From Lepidurus packardi (Eukaryota; Arthropoda; Branchiopoda; Notostraca; Triopsidae): a DNA stretch of 64,000 bases. The notes under the pieces are model-generated. The model searched no databases. It saw only the letters and a program-made list of their open reading frames with translations, and was not told where the DNA came from. The stretch lies in the NCBI GenBank assembly GCA_023053545.1, contig JAKZAN010000006.1:7761851-7825850 (forward strand), written 5' to 3'. Positions 32,201-43,675 of the stretch are shown in pieces (within the stretch, counting starts at the first letter, position 1; each line of letters opens with the position of its first letter). The translations under genes were made by a program, and so were the position numbers.

Positions 32201-35200
32201 AACTCCTTTTGGCTTTCATGGGTCATCTTCTTAACCTACATATTTTTTTATAAATAACTTCCCACGAAGTCAAACCGCCTCCTCACGTTTCGTGTCCTTC
32301 CTGCCCCGGATACACCCCAGAACTGAAGCGGTCATGAGGAGGCTGACGAAGAAAATTCCGTCTCTTGCACAGAAATCCGTTTGTGATGTGGGAAAGATTA
32401 AGGCCAAATGAAGTGCTTTGATTCCAAGGCAACTTTCACCACTTAAACTCGTAAGACGAAGAGGACGATGGAAACAAGAACACAAGATAAGCGTTTTATA
32501 ATAAATGTAACACGCCAACTAGCCAGCAGTTACATTCGCGCTGCTGCCCTCGATTTGCCATTTTCTTTTTCCTCTTACTGCGGTATCCACTGGATCATGG
32601 AACGACTTATAATGCTCAATTATTGTATGGAATAAGGGTCAACTACTGCATGATGCACAGCATGTAATCCATTACATGTTTGCATTTTATTGTATTTATT
32701 TGCAACTTTTTTTTACATCAGGTTCTTCCAGCTCTCCTCGACACCTCAATAAGTTTTCCCCCGCAAATACTTCGTGTCATTTTTGACACAGCAACCTACT
32801 CTAGCGTCTTCATACATTCTTCATATAGACCGAGATGAGAGATACATTTGGCATAATGTCCATGAATCAGCACCTTTCAACTCCAGTAACAGCATTATGA
32901 GCTTCGAAGATGAGTTGAAATTACCCTTAAAAAAAAACAAGAAACACGGAAAAGATACAGACCACGACCTTATACCCCATTGGACCAACCGAAAGCGGGA
33001 CACTAAATTGCACAACTGTTCGCCTAATTATGGACTTAATTTCCTTATGTTGACTCTAGAAAAGGCGGATAGTACACAAAGCGACTAAACAAGGCGTTTC
33101 TCAACTCCCTATGTTATAAATGCAGCTCGCTATAATCCATTTTGATGGTAAAACCAACTCAACCCGCTCAGATCCGTGGACGTTTCAATGCATGACGAAA
33201 GAAAGTTATGGGACCAGTAGTATAGTACTTAATACCTTAACCCCCATCACCAGCGCCGACAATCAAGCGGTATTTCAAGCACGCGAGACTTTGCACGTAG
33301 GCACACCTTTACTTATGCATTGGTAAATCAAGCTTCCTGCTCCGAGAAAGTTTCTTTCCGAATGCTCAGGAAAGTTTCTGATTCACAAAAAACCGTAATT
33401 TTGAGCGGGGATAAATTGCGAATGAGAAGCCATTCCGCGAACTACAAAAAAAAGCACAGCTTGGTAAGCGTGCACTGGTGACTAACAGCAATTTAACCCA
33501 GTTCCGGTTCTTTCCATTGCATCAAGACGAAACAATTGACCGACCTTTCCGCGAGAATGAGGACGACGCAATCCTTTCCAACAGCCTAACAAAAGCAAAT
33601 TCTATCAAAGCAATAGGCTATAGTCTAACAATAAAATTGAAGTATCACATTGTACTACCTTACACCTGACGCACCAGCTTGTAACAATATCAGAACCCCC
33701 GATACTAGGTAACCTCGTTTAGAAGAAAAAAATCCGGGCAAAATATGAGACTAAAGTGTCAGAGAGAAATGCTGTTGTTGGTATGGTCAATTAAAAAAAA
33801 TAATAATAATAGTGAAACTAAAATGAGCTCAACTGAAAGTCTAATGAGACAATACCCATCTTGACGCTTGTTTGAACCCAAAACCTGTTTATGGGTTTTC
33901 CCCGGTTCATTTTTAGCGACTACAATGATTTCTTTACCATGGCGAGACTTATCTATTAGGTGAAGCGCAAAAAACAGATACCCAACCTGAATTGGTAATA
34001 CGCTCTGAAAGTATTCGTGAAGGGTCAGGGAACTCACAAACTTGTCTCTCACGTAGCGCATCTACGCTTACATTAAAAACACCCCAACTCTATAAAAATT
34101 ACAATCAATAAAAAAAGACGAAAATCTAGCTGTGTAGAGTCTTTGTCTGAGTCTGAGTAGAACTTTGTCACTTCTCTGGCAGCCCAATTTGGCCTATCTG
34201 TCGTAGCAAGGCGCTTATATTTTATCCCGCGAGAAAACGACAATCCGTAACGCGTCAGCAAACCGGAAATTCTTCTACGCCTTTATGAGAAAAAGTGAAA
34301 AAAAAATGAAATTCTTGTCGTTCGACAGTATGTAACGAAAGTTGGGTATGTGTGTGTAGTGTTCTGGCACCTTCAAGTGACATAAGACGAAAAATCGCTC
34401 GTTGGTTATCTTTTATATTCCTATAAAAAACAACAGATTTTTCCCCTATTCTGTGTTGTGTTAAGAATGTCTCGATACCATCACTGTGTCGCGTACATCC
34501 GCTACTGATATTCTGTTAAGCTATTCTCGTCGTGAACCCGTATTTATCTCCAGATTACAACTTACGCTATCTTGAACCGGGACTTCGGGGTCAAAATTGT
34601 CCTCCTGGTGGTGGGACGCTAAAGCTATTTAAGCAAGTATAATACTCCATTGACTGGACATTTCGAGCACTTGTTTTGCTTTTGTGCCGAATACCTTACC
34701 GTCAAGCATTCCAAAGTGACTGCACAACTTGAGTTACCTCAGACATCGTTCTCCCGCATCCATTACATGAACCCCAAATCGTTTGAATGCAAAACGGCCT
34801 AACCTATCCACCCAATTAATGGCGGCTTTGACTCGCGCTGACACGACACTGTAACGAAGGTAAAGGCGGCAGCTCCGGCCAACATACAAGTAGAAACTCG
34901 GGTGGCATTAAATTGGCTCTCTTTTTTTGGTATGCACACCAGCCTCTTCCTCCCCTTTTCTCGCCTGCTTGATGTATAAATACCAAATGGGTAACCTACC
35001 TCGACCAGTAACTTCCACGTACAGGTATAGGTTAGTCCCAAATCTGCCTACTACCCGAGCCACTGGGAGTTAAGCAAAACGGTACCACTAGAACGCGCCA
35101 AGGGAACCCAAGGGAAAAAGAAGAACCTACTTCCTCCAAGTCCAATTCCTGTGACCGTCAGTCTCGAACAAGCACTTGCACCGCCAAAACAAGCACCGTG

Positions 35201-38200
35201 CACAACCGACTTTGTATACTAGTGACGAACCAAACGAATTTGTTCTACGCTATTCAATCCCAAAAGGGCACAACCAAAGTTACTTCCGCTACAAAAAAGT
35301 CAAATCATGCAAAGTTTTGTGTATTCGAACATTTGCGATTCCCTAGTTTCTAAGATGACACGATAAAATCGATCAGGGTGTAGTCAATCGAACCAGGATA
35401 TATTTCTTTCACTCGTAATCAAGTGAAAGCAAAGTGACGGTGGAAAAAGTGCACACCAGTCGAATTGGGCCTTTCTGAAAGGAAAATGACTCCAAAAACA
35501 TCTTGTGATTAACCCCCCAGAGACTCGACTGTCTCCAAGACTACCCCATTTCCCTCCTAACCCTCTTTCTCTCCATTAGCCTAATTTCTCCGGCCAACGA
35601 ACACGTTCTGACCAGTCATCTTCCATCCGACGCTACGACAAGTGACAGAGTGACTTACAAGCCAACCTTGCACCCAAACACAAGGATTTCTGGAAACCAT
35701 TCTTAAAGGTAAACCGTTCGAAAACTTGGTGAATTCCTATATCCTATATCCCAAATCTGTGCCAGACAGCTTAAGGGATATCGTTAAACTCGTCAAGCGA
35801 GTCCGTAGCATCACATACTTGTTTATACATTATTTGAACCTGATCACGTGATGCAGCTAACGGAATTATTTACTGGTCAGGTGCAATCTCTGACAAAACG
35901 AGTTTCACGCTCTTAAGGCTAGGTTGCAGATCAGTAAAAACTTACGAGTAAAGTTTGGTAAATAAGCTGTCAACTTTGCAAAGTTTTGCCTATTCAAAGT
36001 CGTAGAATTTAGGGATTTAAATGAGGTTAGATTTATAGTTTCCGGGTCACCTTGTTCGCTCTGACCGTTTTCTACACTCCACAAAAGCCTATGGCTTTCC
36101 CCAAGAATAGTCCGATTTTTCCCTAGGAAGAGGCCTGTCGTTGCTGTAGTGTATACCGTGTCTTGACTTGGGTATAGTATAGGCAAAACACACCTGGCTG
36201 CCGGCGAACCGATACGGACTGGTCTTTGAACCGTTAACCTACCTGACGGAAAAACATCTTGGACAGTTTTAAGTCCCAAATTATCAAAAAGCCTATCTTT
36301 TATTTCCTTCCCGAGTTCTGTTGCGTTCCTCCATGTCTAGTTTAGTTTCCTGATTTTTTCCCCTTAATCTCTTTTTATAATCCCATTTAAAATATTATTT
36401 ATTACCATTTTTGTTAGTTTTGGGTGTGCAAAACGGAAAAGAATGAATGTCGTCCCGGAATCCTCACGGCTACTGGTCACGCCAGAGTTGAGACAAAGCA
36501 ATGACAGACGGTTTCGTTCAGCTTTACTTGAGCTAACACATGGTTAAGAGTCCAGGCGCTCATGCCGTCACTATCTAATCCGAATCCTTTTCGTTTTTGT
36601 AGGTACCGTTGTGTGTTTTTAATGTATTTTCTACAGTTTTTTTTCTCTGGAAAAAAACTGTATATTTACCTCACCGCAGATTGCTGGCGATCTAGACTTA
36701 GGAAGCGTTACTTTCCATCAATCAGCCACAGGTTTGGTTACAACGAAACGGTTCCCATGATTCAGGCAGGATTCCACCAAATTCCTCTCAGGGCTTTTTT
36801 TATAAACCTTTACCTTAATCTCTAGCAAAACCGGTCCGTATTGTATTATAATGTATTCACCCTCACTCCTGACCTCATTTCTGCAGACATTTAAAGAGGT
36901 CCAAGTGCATGGCCGTAAGCCAAGGGCAAGGTCGGCCATAGGACGGTGCTCAAAAAATCCTCAATTTAAAAATGCGTTAGGAATATCCTTTGATTAGTTA
37001 TCGTTTCAAACGTAAACTTTTCTCCAGCCATGCCCGCGATACCTTATCACAAATCAGTAATTAGGAGGTAGTTAACTCAATCATAACTTCCAAATAACCC
37101 TGGCATGGTACCAACAACCCCTAAAGAACAATACTGAGCAAACATTTAAATTTATCTCACGATTTACGAGTTACACCTTACATGCTTGAGAAATCCGTTT
37201 ACCTTTCGTACCGATTTTGGACGAGACACCTGAGCAGTCTAAACTACCTTCAGCGAAGAAAAGAACGTAAAAAAATACTTAATAATAATAGGTATCTGAT
37301 AATTTTGACGTACATTTTATTTACATTTTACATTTTTTTTAACGGTTTTGTGTATTTGTTTTTTTCTCACATAGGTAAAAGATGGCGGCTATAGTGCCAA
37401 TCCTGGGCGCCCTAGGTGGCACCACAGTCTTGGTGGCCACTAGTCTCTGGTTCATCCCAGCCTTGATTGCGGGGATTACGTACTACAAGTATGAACAGAC
37501 CGATCCCGAAGGTCGCATAAAAGACGTCAAGACGATATTAAAGTACTACGATTTCATCGTGGTGGGGGCCGGTTCGGCGGGGGCAGTGGTGGCGAATCGG
37601 TTGTCGGAAGTGGAGGACTGGAGTGTGCTACTGTTGGAAGCTGGCGGCGACGAAACTGAAGTATCTGACGTACCCGTACTGGCCGCTTACCTCCAATTAT
37701 CCAACATCGACTGGCAATACAAAACTGAACCTCAACCTTCCGCTTGCTTGGGCTTTAACGACGAGCGTTGCAGTTGGCCACGTGGTCGAGTTCTCGGCGG
37801 TAAGTTTAACCACGTTTAGCCACCCAGAAAATTGTACCTTTCCCCCATTGGTGAAATCAACCCACTTCCTTGGAAAGGTGATCCTAATCTAGTTTTCTCT
37901 CTTTTCTCTATAAAGGTTCGAGCGTTCTCAATTATATGCTTTACGTGAGGGGGAATAGGCGCGACTATGATAGTTGGGAAGCCATGGGAAACTACGGCTG
38001 GGGCTATGACCAAGTTCTACATTATTTCAAGAAATCCGAGGACAACCGTAACCCGTATCTAGCACGCACTCCTTATCATGGCGTCGACGGCTACTTGACG
38101 GTTCAGGAGGCTCCCTGGCGAACACCATTAGCCACCACGTTTGTCCAAGCAGGCGTGGAATTGGGCTACGACCATCGGGATGGCAACGGAGAGTACCAGA

Positions 38201-40427
38201 CCGGGTTCATGATTCCACAAGGCACCATCCGAAGAGGGTCACGCTGCTCCACCTCGAAAGCCTTTTTACGGCCTGTGCGTCACCGTGAGAACCTGCACAT
38301 CGCCATGCGCTCCCAAGTTATGAAGATTCTGATTGACCCCGTGACCAAACGTGCGTACGCCGTCAAGTTCTTGCGCAAGGGCAAGGTTTACGTCGTCTAC
38401 GCCAATAAAGAGATCATCGTGAGTGGCGGCTCCGTCAACAGCGCCCAGTTGCTCATGCTTTCGGGTGTCGGCCCGGCCGACCATCTCAATGACTTGGGTA
38501 TCCCCGTCATGAACAACTTGCCGGTGGGAAATAACCTCCAGGATCACATTGCGGCAGGTGGCATGGCTTTCCTGATTGATGAGCCCATATCGATGGTTCA
38601 AACACGATACGAGAACCTCCCTTCCATCCTCCGCTACGCGATCCACGACACGGGACCGCTCACGGTCATGGGCGGCGTGGAAGGTTTGGCCTGGGTGAAA
38701 ACCAAGTACGAAAACGCGTCCGACGATTACCCGGATATCGAATTTCATTTTGTGTCCGGCACGCCGGCTTCGGATGGAGGCGCGCAAATTCGGCTAGCTC
38801 ACGGCGTCACAGACCATGTTTGGGACAACTACTTTGCGCCGATTTCCTTTCGCGACACGTGGTCAGTGATTCCCATGTTGCTCCGTCCCAAATCCAAGGG
38901 GTACATTCGCCTCCGCACGAGTAATCCCTTTGACAAGCCGCTGATTTACCCCAATTACCTGACGGATGACCAAGACGTTCGAGTCTTGGTGGAAGGAGTC
39001 AAGATTGGAATAGCTCTGGGCGAGACGTCTGCGTTTAAGAAGCTTGGATCCAGGTTCTGGGCTCAACCGTTTCCGGGATGTGAGCATTTCGAGCTATTTA
39101 CGGACCCATATTGGGCCTGTTTTGTTCGTCACTACTCGTCAACCATTTATCATCCCACGGGCACTTGTACCATGGGGCCCGCAAATGATCCTAAAGCTGT
39201 GGTTGACCCCGAACTTCGAGTGTATGGGATTCAAGGCTTGCGGGTGATCGACGCCTCTATTATGCCAAACGTGGTGAGTGGAAACACAAACGCTCCAACG
39301 ATTATGATCGGCGAAAAGGGATCGGATATGATTAAAGCCTATTGGCTGAGAAACGCCTTAATATGATGAGTTTATTTAATACTAGGTAGTTTTAATTCGG
39401 CATTTAAGTTATTATATACTTGTTGTTTGCTCAACAAGACGGTCGCTGAGCGATTCTTTCTTGGCAACAGAGATGGGTTGTGTTTGTGGTTAAGTTATTT
39501 TGTGGAATTATTCTACCAAAAGTGCTTTGTGAGTTTTGGGCGTCGACCAAAGACCGTCAAAGTGGATAACGAAGGTGGACATTTAGACTGGCAATGTCCT
39601 GCCGGAAAAGGCATTGGCACCGATTTGTGCGCGTGAATTTGAAAAATAAGTAACCAAGTTTGTCTGTGTGGAAAAATGGTCTCGTGTACATTATGACGAT
39701 TATTTATGTAAACTATTTCAGTAACTTAAACATGAAAACTAAGCTCAACTCAGGGCTGTATGTAGTATCCTTATTGAGAAACGTGTGTGTATATATAGCG
39801 AAGCAATGGTAGTTGATGATCAATTAAACTATTCGCAAGTTATGTGCCAACTGTTTATTTAAGTTATGTGTCCTATTTATGTGCTCGTGACAAAGACTGT
39901 AGGTATCTACTCAATAAAATTTCCCATCCATGTCCCCCTAATACATTATTTGCAAACGCAAGTTAGGCTGTGGAAATATTATTGATTACTTATACACAAG
40001 TTAAACGTTTCCATAGCGACCAAAAATGATTCAATTGTTACGAGTTATTGTTTCCTGAGAATGAGGGCTTCGTAAATGGACACCTATTTCTACGGCATTA
40101 TTGATCCATTCGTCTCTATGGAGCTAGACCGCTCCAACAAGTCGGCAAAGTATGTTTTTCTTTTTCCTTTTGTTTAAGGCAAAGCAACGGAATTTGGCGA
40201 GCAAATAGATGGACTAATTGCGTACTAAAACGGGCTAACTTAAACGTACGTAAAACGAAAGCATGGAAAGGGGATTTCCACTGGGGTAGGACTAAATTAA
40301 TTATAATGCATTAATGGCTCAACATTGATCAAATACAACCCAAAGGGCATACGTGCGGTATGGGAAATTCAATTTTACCTGAGACGACCAAGGCTTCATT
40401 TGGTCCGACAGTATGAATGTTGCCCAT
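29234..40427 (-). CDS. FLOT2: flotillin-2 (reggie-1)
   Basis: A membrane-microdomain scaffold on the cytoplasmic face of plasma and endosomal membranes. Eight exons (high to low): 40427-40379, 31950-31856, 31411-31210, 30509-30157, 30080-29866, 29798-29615, 29479-29333, 29263-29234; 1275 nt, 424 residues against 428 in human. The start MGNIHTVGPNEALVVSGGCW keeps the N-myristoylation glycine and the conserved first turn. The PHB/SPFH domain covers about residues 1-190 (GGWAWAWW, VTGVAQCKIM, FLGKSSHDIQ, LVREVASPDVGRMGIEILS), followed by an Ala/Glu-rich coiled coil (about 190-370) and the C-terminal TDEIVLLGG ... QLPPSVQALTGVDLSQ. Intron 1 is 8.4 kb and contains the whole GMC oxidoreductase gene on the opposite strand. 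A 56-bp tandem duplication covers the acceptor of exon 4. The gene is divergent from PP4C. Confidence 0.96.
30480..30591. repeat. 56-bp tandem duplication across a flotillin-2 splice acceptor
   Basis: Copy A (30480-30535) holds the first 30 nt of exon 4, its acceptor and the start of the intron. Copy B (30536-30591) repeats all of this with only about two differences. Copy B therefore carries a second, arguably better acceptor (CTTTCTAG versus CTTTATAG). Using it would add 56 nt and shift the frame. Confidence 0.9.
30915..30951 (+). repeat. dispersed A-tailed repeat, copy B
   Basis: AATAGGCGAAAGCCTA followed by GTCGTTTCAC and an A run, matching 23967-24020. TAGGC-GAAA-GCCTA is a perfect 5-bp stem with a GAAA loop. 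It lies in flotillin-2 intron 3. Confidence 0.45.
31951..37381. other. flotillin-2 intron 1, part downstream of the nested gene
   Basis: About 5.4 kb between flotillin-2 exon 2 and the nested GMC gene. Open frames up to about 125 codons occur, but those checked lack an ATG or resemble nothing known. The last 50 bp are T-rich and end CACATAG just before the GMC start, a probable acceptor for a 5' UTR intron or leader of that gene. Confidence 0.55.
37382..39366 (+). CDS. GMC-family FAD oxidoreductase (glucose dehydrogenase-like), nested in flotillin-2 intron 1
   Basis: An FAD-dependent alcohol/sugar dehydrogenase of the glucose-methanol-choline family; the substrate is not evident. Two exons, 37382-37799 and 37916-39366 (116-nt intron), 622 residues. 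The N terminus has hydrophobic membrane segments (about residues 5-36), suggesting a signal anchor. The FAD-binding VVGAGSAGAVVANR (GxGxxG at 62-67) and LLLEAGG follow, then the first GMC signature around WPRGRVLGGSSVLNYM, the second around SGGSVNSAQLLMLSGVGP, and C-terminal catalytic motifs YHPTGTCTMGP and SGNTNAPTIMIGEK. As I remember them, insect homologues are very similar throughout, the best clue to an arthropod host. TAA lies in frame between the upstream AG and the ATG, supporting this start. The gene runs opposite to flotillin-2 and should be transcribed independently. Confidence 0.95.
39367..40378. other. 3' UTR of the nested GMC gene and remainder of flotillin-2 intron 1
   Basis: No further gene seen. 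An AATAAA at 39913-39918 on the plus strand could end the GMC transcript with a UTR of about 550 nt. Confidence 0.55.
39913..39918 (+). terminator. candidate polyadenylation signal for the GMC gene
   Basis: A canonical AATAAA about 550 bp after the GMC stop. Confidence 0.4.
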
Positions 40428-41029
40428 GGATAAACCCCAACAATAACAGCGTAAAGGTGAAGTGAGTAAAGCTTCGTAAGCAAGTTATCCCTTGCGTAAA
40501 CAAAGATAGTGCGCTAAATCGTCGCTAATCTTTCTTTGCTTGTAAGCTATACACGCAAAGCGAATAGATTCGCAAACAGTTTGGCAAATACACTCAAGAT
40601 AAAAGATAAATGTAATATAAAAACAGTAAGAAACACTACAGTTTACAAGACCATTAACTCGGTCCAACAATACTCAACAATACACCTTTCACGGTCTGGA
40701 CGAGCGCGTCCCTTGATACTAACCACGCCCATGAATGCCTGAAAAGACAATTATATAATTGTGTTTGCTACGGTTCCTAACGCTAGGTGGCGATACATGA
40801 CGGTGTAGAGTGCGCAAAAAGCCGGGCTGGTGGGAAGGTCGTGGAAAGAAAGGCGAACGGTTAGGACGCTGTCGTGTCGAAACGCCCAAGTCGCAGTGAT
40901 TAGAATAAAACTGCATGCAAAGTTTCTGAAAGTTGCGAAAGCTTCTGGCTACTTATTGCATCAGGTATTGTTATTGCTGAGTTTTTTATGTATTAATTTG
41001 AATAATTTCCGGGTTTTATAGTTTTCACG
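40428..41029. promoter_or_regulatory. divergent promoter region, flotillin-2 / PP4C
   Basis: 602 bp between two divergent start codons with no other gene. GGGTTTTATAG ends 8 nt before the PP4C ATG and looks like a splice acceptor, so the PP4C 5' UTR is probably spliced. Confidence 0.5.
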
Positions 41030-42133
41030 ATGACAGACTATAGCGACTTGGATCGCCAGATTGAGCAGCTCAGAAGGTGTGAAATCATCAAGGAATCTGA
41101 AGTTAAGGCTTTATGTGCAAAAGCCAGGGAAATTTTGGTTGAAGAAAGCAATGTCCAGAGAGTAGACTCACCCGTTACAGTAAGCAATTCCTTTTTAAAT
41201 TAAGTAACCTTGTAACTTGGATTTCTCACTTTTCTCAAGGTCTGTGGAGACATTCATGGCCAGTTTTATGACTTAAAAGAACTCTTCAAAGTAGGGGGCG
41301 ATGTTCCTGATACAAATTATCTTTTCATGGGTGATTTTGTCGACAGAGGATTTTACAGTGTAGAAACATTTCTCTTGCTTCTAGCGCTCAAGGTAAAAGC
41401 TAATAATAATCAACCAGTTATAGGACTACGAGGCTAATTTTGGTTTGGACACAGGTGAGGTACCCAGACCGAATAACGCTAATCCGAGGAAACCACGAGT
41501 CTCGCCAAATCACACAAGTCTACGGCTTTTATGACGAGTGCTTTAGAAAATACGGCTCAGTAACCGTCTGGCGTTACTGCACAGAAATCTTCGACTATTT
41601 ATCCTTATCAGCCATTATAGACGGCAAAATCTTTTGCGTCCACGGTGGCTTGTCGCCGTCTATTCAAACACTAGATCAAATCCGCACGATTGACCGCAAA
41701 CAAGAGGTGCCTCATGACGGTCCCATGTGTGACTTGCTCTGGTCTGATCCTGAAGGTAAAAAGGCTTTTGGTTGCCATCGCAAAGTTAAAATGGTACCTA
41801 TTTTTGGTAGATTCTCAGCAAGGATGGGGCGTGAGTCCACGAGGCGCCGGATATTTGTTTGGTTCGGATGTAGTAACTCATTTTAACTCCTCGAATGATA
41901 TCGAGATGATTTGCCGCGCACATCAGTTAGTCATGGAAGGCTACAAGTGGCATTTTAATGAAACAGTTTTGACCGTCTGGTCGGCTCCTAATTACTGCTA
42001 CCGTTGCGGGAACGTGGCAGCCATTTTGGAATTGGACGAAAATTTGCATAGAGACTTTACCATATTCGAAGCCGCGCCTCAAGAGACAAGGGGCATTCCT
42101 TCTAAAAAACCTCAAGCTGATTATTTCTTGTAG
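41030..42133 (+). CDS. PPP4C: serine/threonine protein phosphatase 4 catalytic subunit
   Basis: A PP2A-like metallophosphatase acting in DNA-damage signalling, centrosome function and splicing. Four exons: 41030-41179, 41240-41392, 41455-41755, 41811-42133 (introns of 55-62 nt); 308 residues against 307 in human, nearly identical throughout. Metal-binding and catalytic motifs are present in order: [29 protein letters not shown] and [12 protein letters not shown]. The C-terminal DYFL, carboxymethylated in PP2A and PP4, is intact. [20 protein letters not shown] matches the PP4 rather than the PP2A or PP6 N terminus. The gene is divergent from flotillin-2 and convergent with SIRT4, with an AATAAA at 42359. 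Confidence 0.98.
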
Positions 42134-42358
42134 TGGATGGCCCTTGCCGGCTTTTTTAGAGAATGTCTTGCCGTTTACAATAGATGATCTTCTGCTTGAC
42201 CCTTTTGTTGAACGCCAATCGAATACGGCTAATCGCACTGCATCATGCAGTCTATCATTCCGGTTCGTTACGTTGACGAAGCTGCCCTCCGCGACATTAA
42301 TTCGAGTTTTTATATGGTGCAATTACGAGCCTCAACCCGATGTGTACGATGCGTTCAT

Positions 42359-42364
42359 AATAAA
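42359..42364 (+). terminator. polyadenylation signal AATAAA (PP4C)
   Basis: A canonical hexamer 226 bp beyond the PP4C stop, only 64 bp from the SIRT4 stop codon on the other strand. Confidence 0.5.
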
Positions 42365-42427
42365 ATAAAATAAGTTTGTGTAAAACAGCATTTCTTATAT
42401 AACAATAAAATTACAGTTTTGTGTTTC

Positions 42428-43418
42428 TTAAAGGCGTAAAAGAGGTAACACTTCTCCAGTTCTTGCACTAACCTTCACTTTAGCTAAATGATCGGCTCGT
42501 GTAGGGCCAATGTTGACAATGGCTATGGGTGTGTTTAATTCTGCTGCTTTTAAAGCAAAACGATACCCAGAGAAGACGGACAAGGACGAGCCAATGATTA
42601 AGAGCAAATCACTTTGATGCAAAGCGGAGAAAACGTCCGTCACCCGAGCTCGGGGAACATTGTCCCCAAAAAACACAATATCCGGCTTTAAAACCCCTGT
42701 TTTGCACTCTGGACAAGCAGGAACCTTAAATGCATCAATAATCTCCTAATATTACAGAAACACATTAATAGAAATGAAAGAGAAAAAGAAGCGGTACCTG
42801 TTGCAGCTCTACATCGCCATCTGGTCGCTGTTCAGTTGCCTTTACGTTTATGTCAGGATTCAATTCTTTTAATACGCTTTGAAAGTCTAACCTAGGGGAA
42901 ATATGCGAGCAATTTAGGCAAATGACTTGAAAGGCGGTTCCATGAAGTTCGGTAACTCGTTCACTCCCCGCTTTATGATGCAAGCGATCAACGTTCTGCG
43001 TGACCAAATGCTCCATTCTGTCTTGTTCCTCCCATTCAGCCAAAATACTGTGGGATTTGTTGGGCTTAAAACTGGAAAATCGTGGCCAGCCGACGTAATT
43101 ACGAGCCCAGTACCGTTGCCGAATAAGCGGCGATTTGACAAAGTCCTGGTACTGTACAGGGCGACTTTTGCCTCTCGCATAGAGTCCAACACCTTCCGAG
43201 CGGTAGTCTGGGATCCCACTTTCGGTAGAGATTCCAGCTCCAGTCAACGTAAGAATACGTGGTGATGCATCCAGCAATGATTGCAGGTTTGAAAGATGGT
43301 CAGTTTCAGGCGGCTCATGTTCAGGCACAAAGGCTGTGTTGTAGTTGCGCAGTTTATAATAAAATCTGCCTTTACTGCCACTGTGAAACAGGCGACGATA
43401 ATAGACTATAAGTACCAT
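42428..43418 (-). CDS. SIRT4: SIRT4-type mitochondrial sirtuin
   Basis: A class II NAD-dependent protein deacylase/ADP-ribosyltransferase. Two exons, 43418-42798 and 42745-42428, with a 52-nt intron; 312 residues against 314 in human. The N terminus (MVLIVYYRRLFHSGSKGRFY) is basic and hydrophobic with no acidic residue, fitting a mitochondrial presequence. Core motifs: TLTGAGISTESGIPDYRSEG, IRQRYWARNYVGWPRFSS, TQNVDRLHHKAGS, catalytic TELHG, two Cys pairs for zinc (CLNC and CPEC), KPDIVFFGDNV, IIGSSLSVFSGYRF and IVNIGPTRADHL. RYWARN and GWPRFSS point to SIRT4 rather than SIRT5. An AG lies 11 nt upstream of the ATG, so a spliced 5' UTR is likely. It shares a 257-bp upstream region with INO80E. 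Confidence 0.96.
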
Positions 43419-43675
43419 AATGCCAATTTCTAGTTTAAAAAATTAATACAGAATTTTATATTTTTGCACCATTATTTTCCTGCCTCTTATACAACACAAA
43501 ATCACCTTGTGCATGACCTACACGATTGGGCGATTGGGTGCCGTTCTTGGAGCGCACGTGCAGTCATGTGGCCGTTTCCCAAAACAGGCATTACCAAGTA
43601 TTAACATAACAAAGCGTAAACAAACTAGCGTGACTTGTACCTTAATTTAAATTAACAATTTTTCTAGTAAATAAT
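43419..43675. promoter_or_regulatory. 257-bp bidirectional promoter region, SIRT4 / INO80E
   Basis: Only 257 bp separate the two divergent ATGs. Both are preceded at 8-11 nt by a TAG that could be a splice acceptor: AAACTAG on the minus strand for SIRT4 and TTTTTCTAG on the plus strand for INO80E. It also contains GAGCGCACGTGCAGTC, with an E-box-like CACGTG. Confidence 0.5.

Noticed and set aside
33759-34061. 100-codon minus-strand frame in flotillin-2 intron 1
   Set aside because: Hydrophobic tail from low-complexity AT-rich DNA; no recognisable domain or conserved motif.
35905-36279. 125-codon minus-strand frame in flotillin-2 intron 1
   Set aside because: It starts with TTG, shows no family resemblance and no splice context.
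40428-41029. Short frames between flotillin-2 and PP4C as a small gene
   Set aside because: All are short and unrelated to known proteins; the region is better explained as a shared promoter with 5' UTRs.
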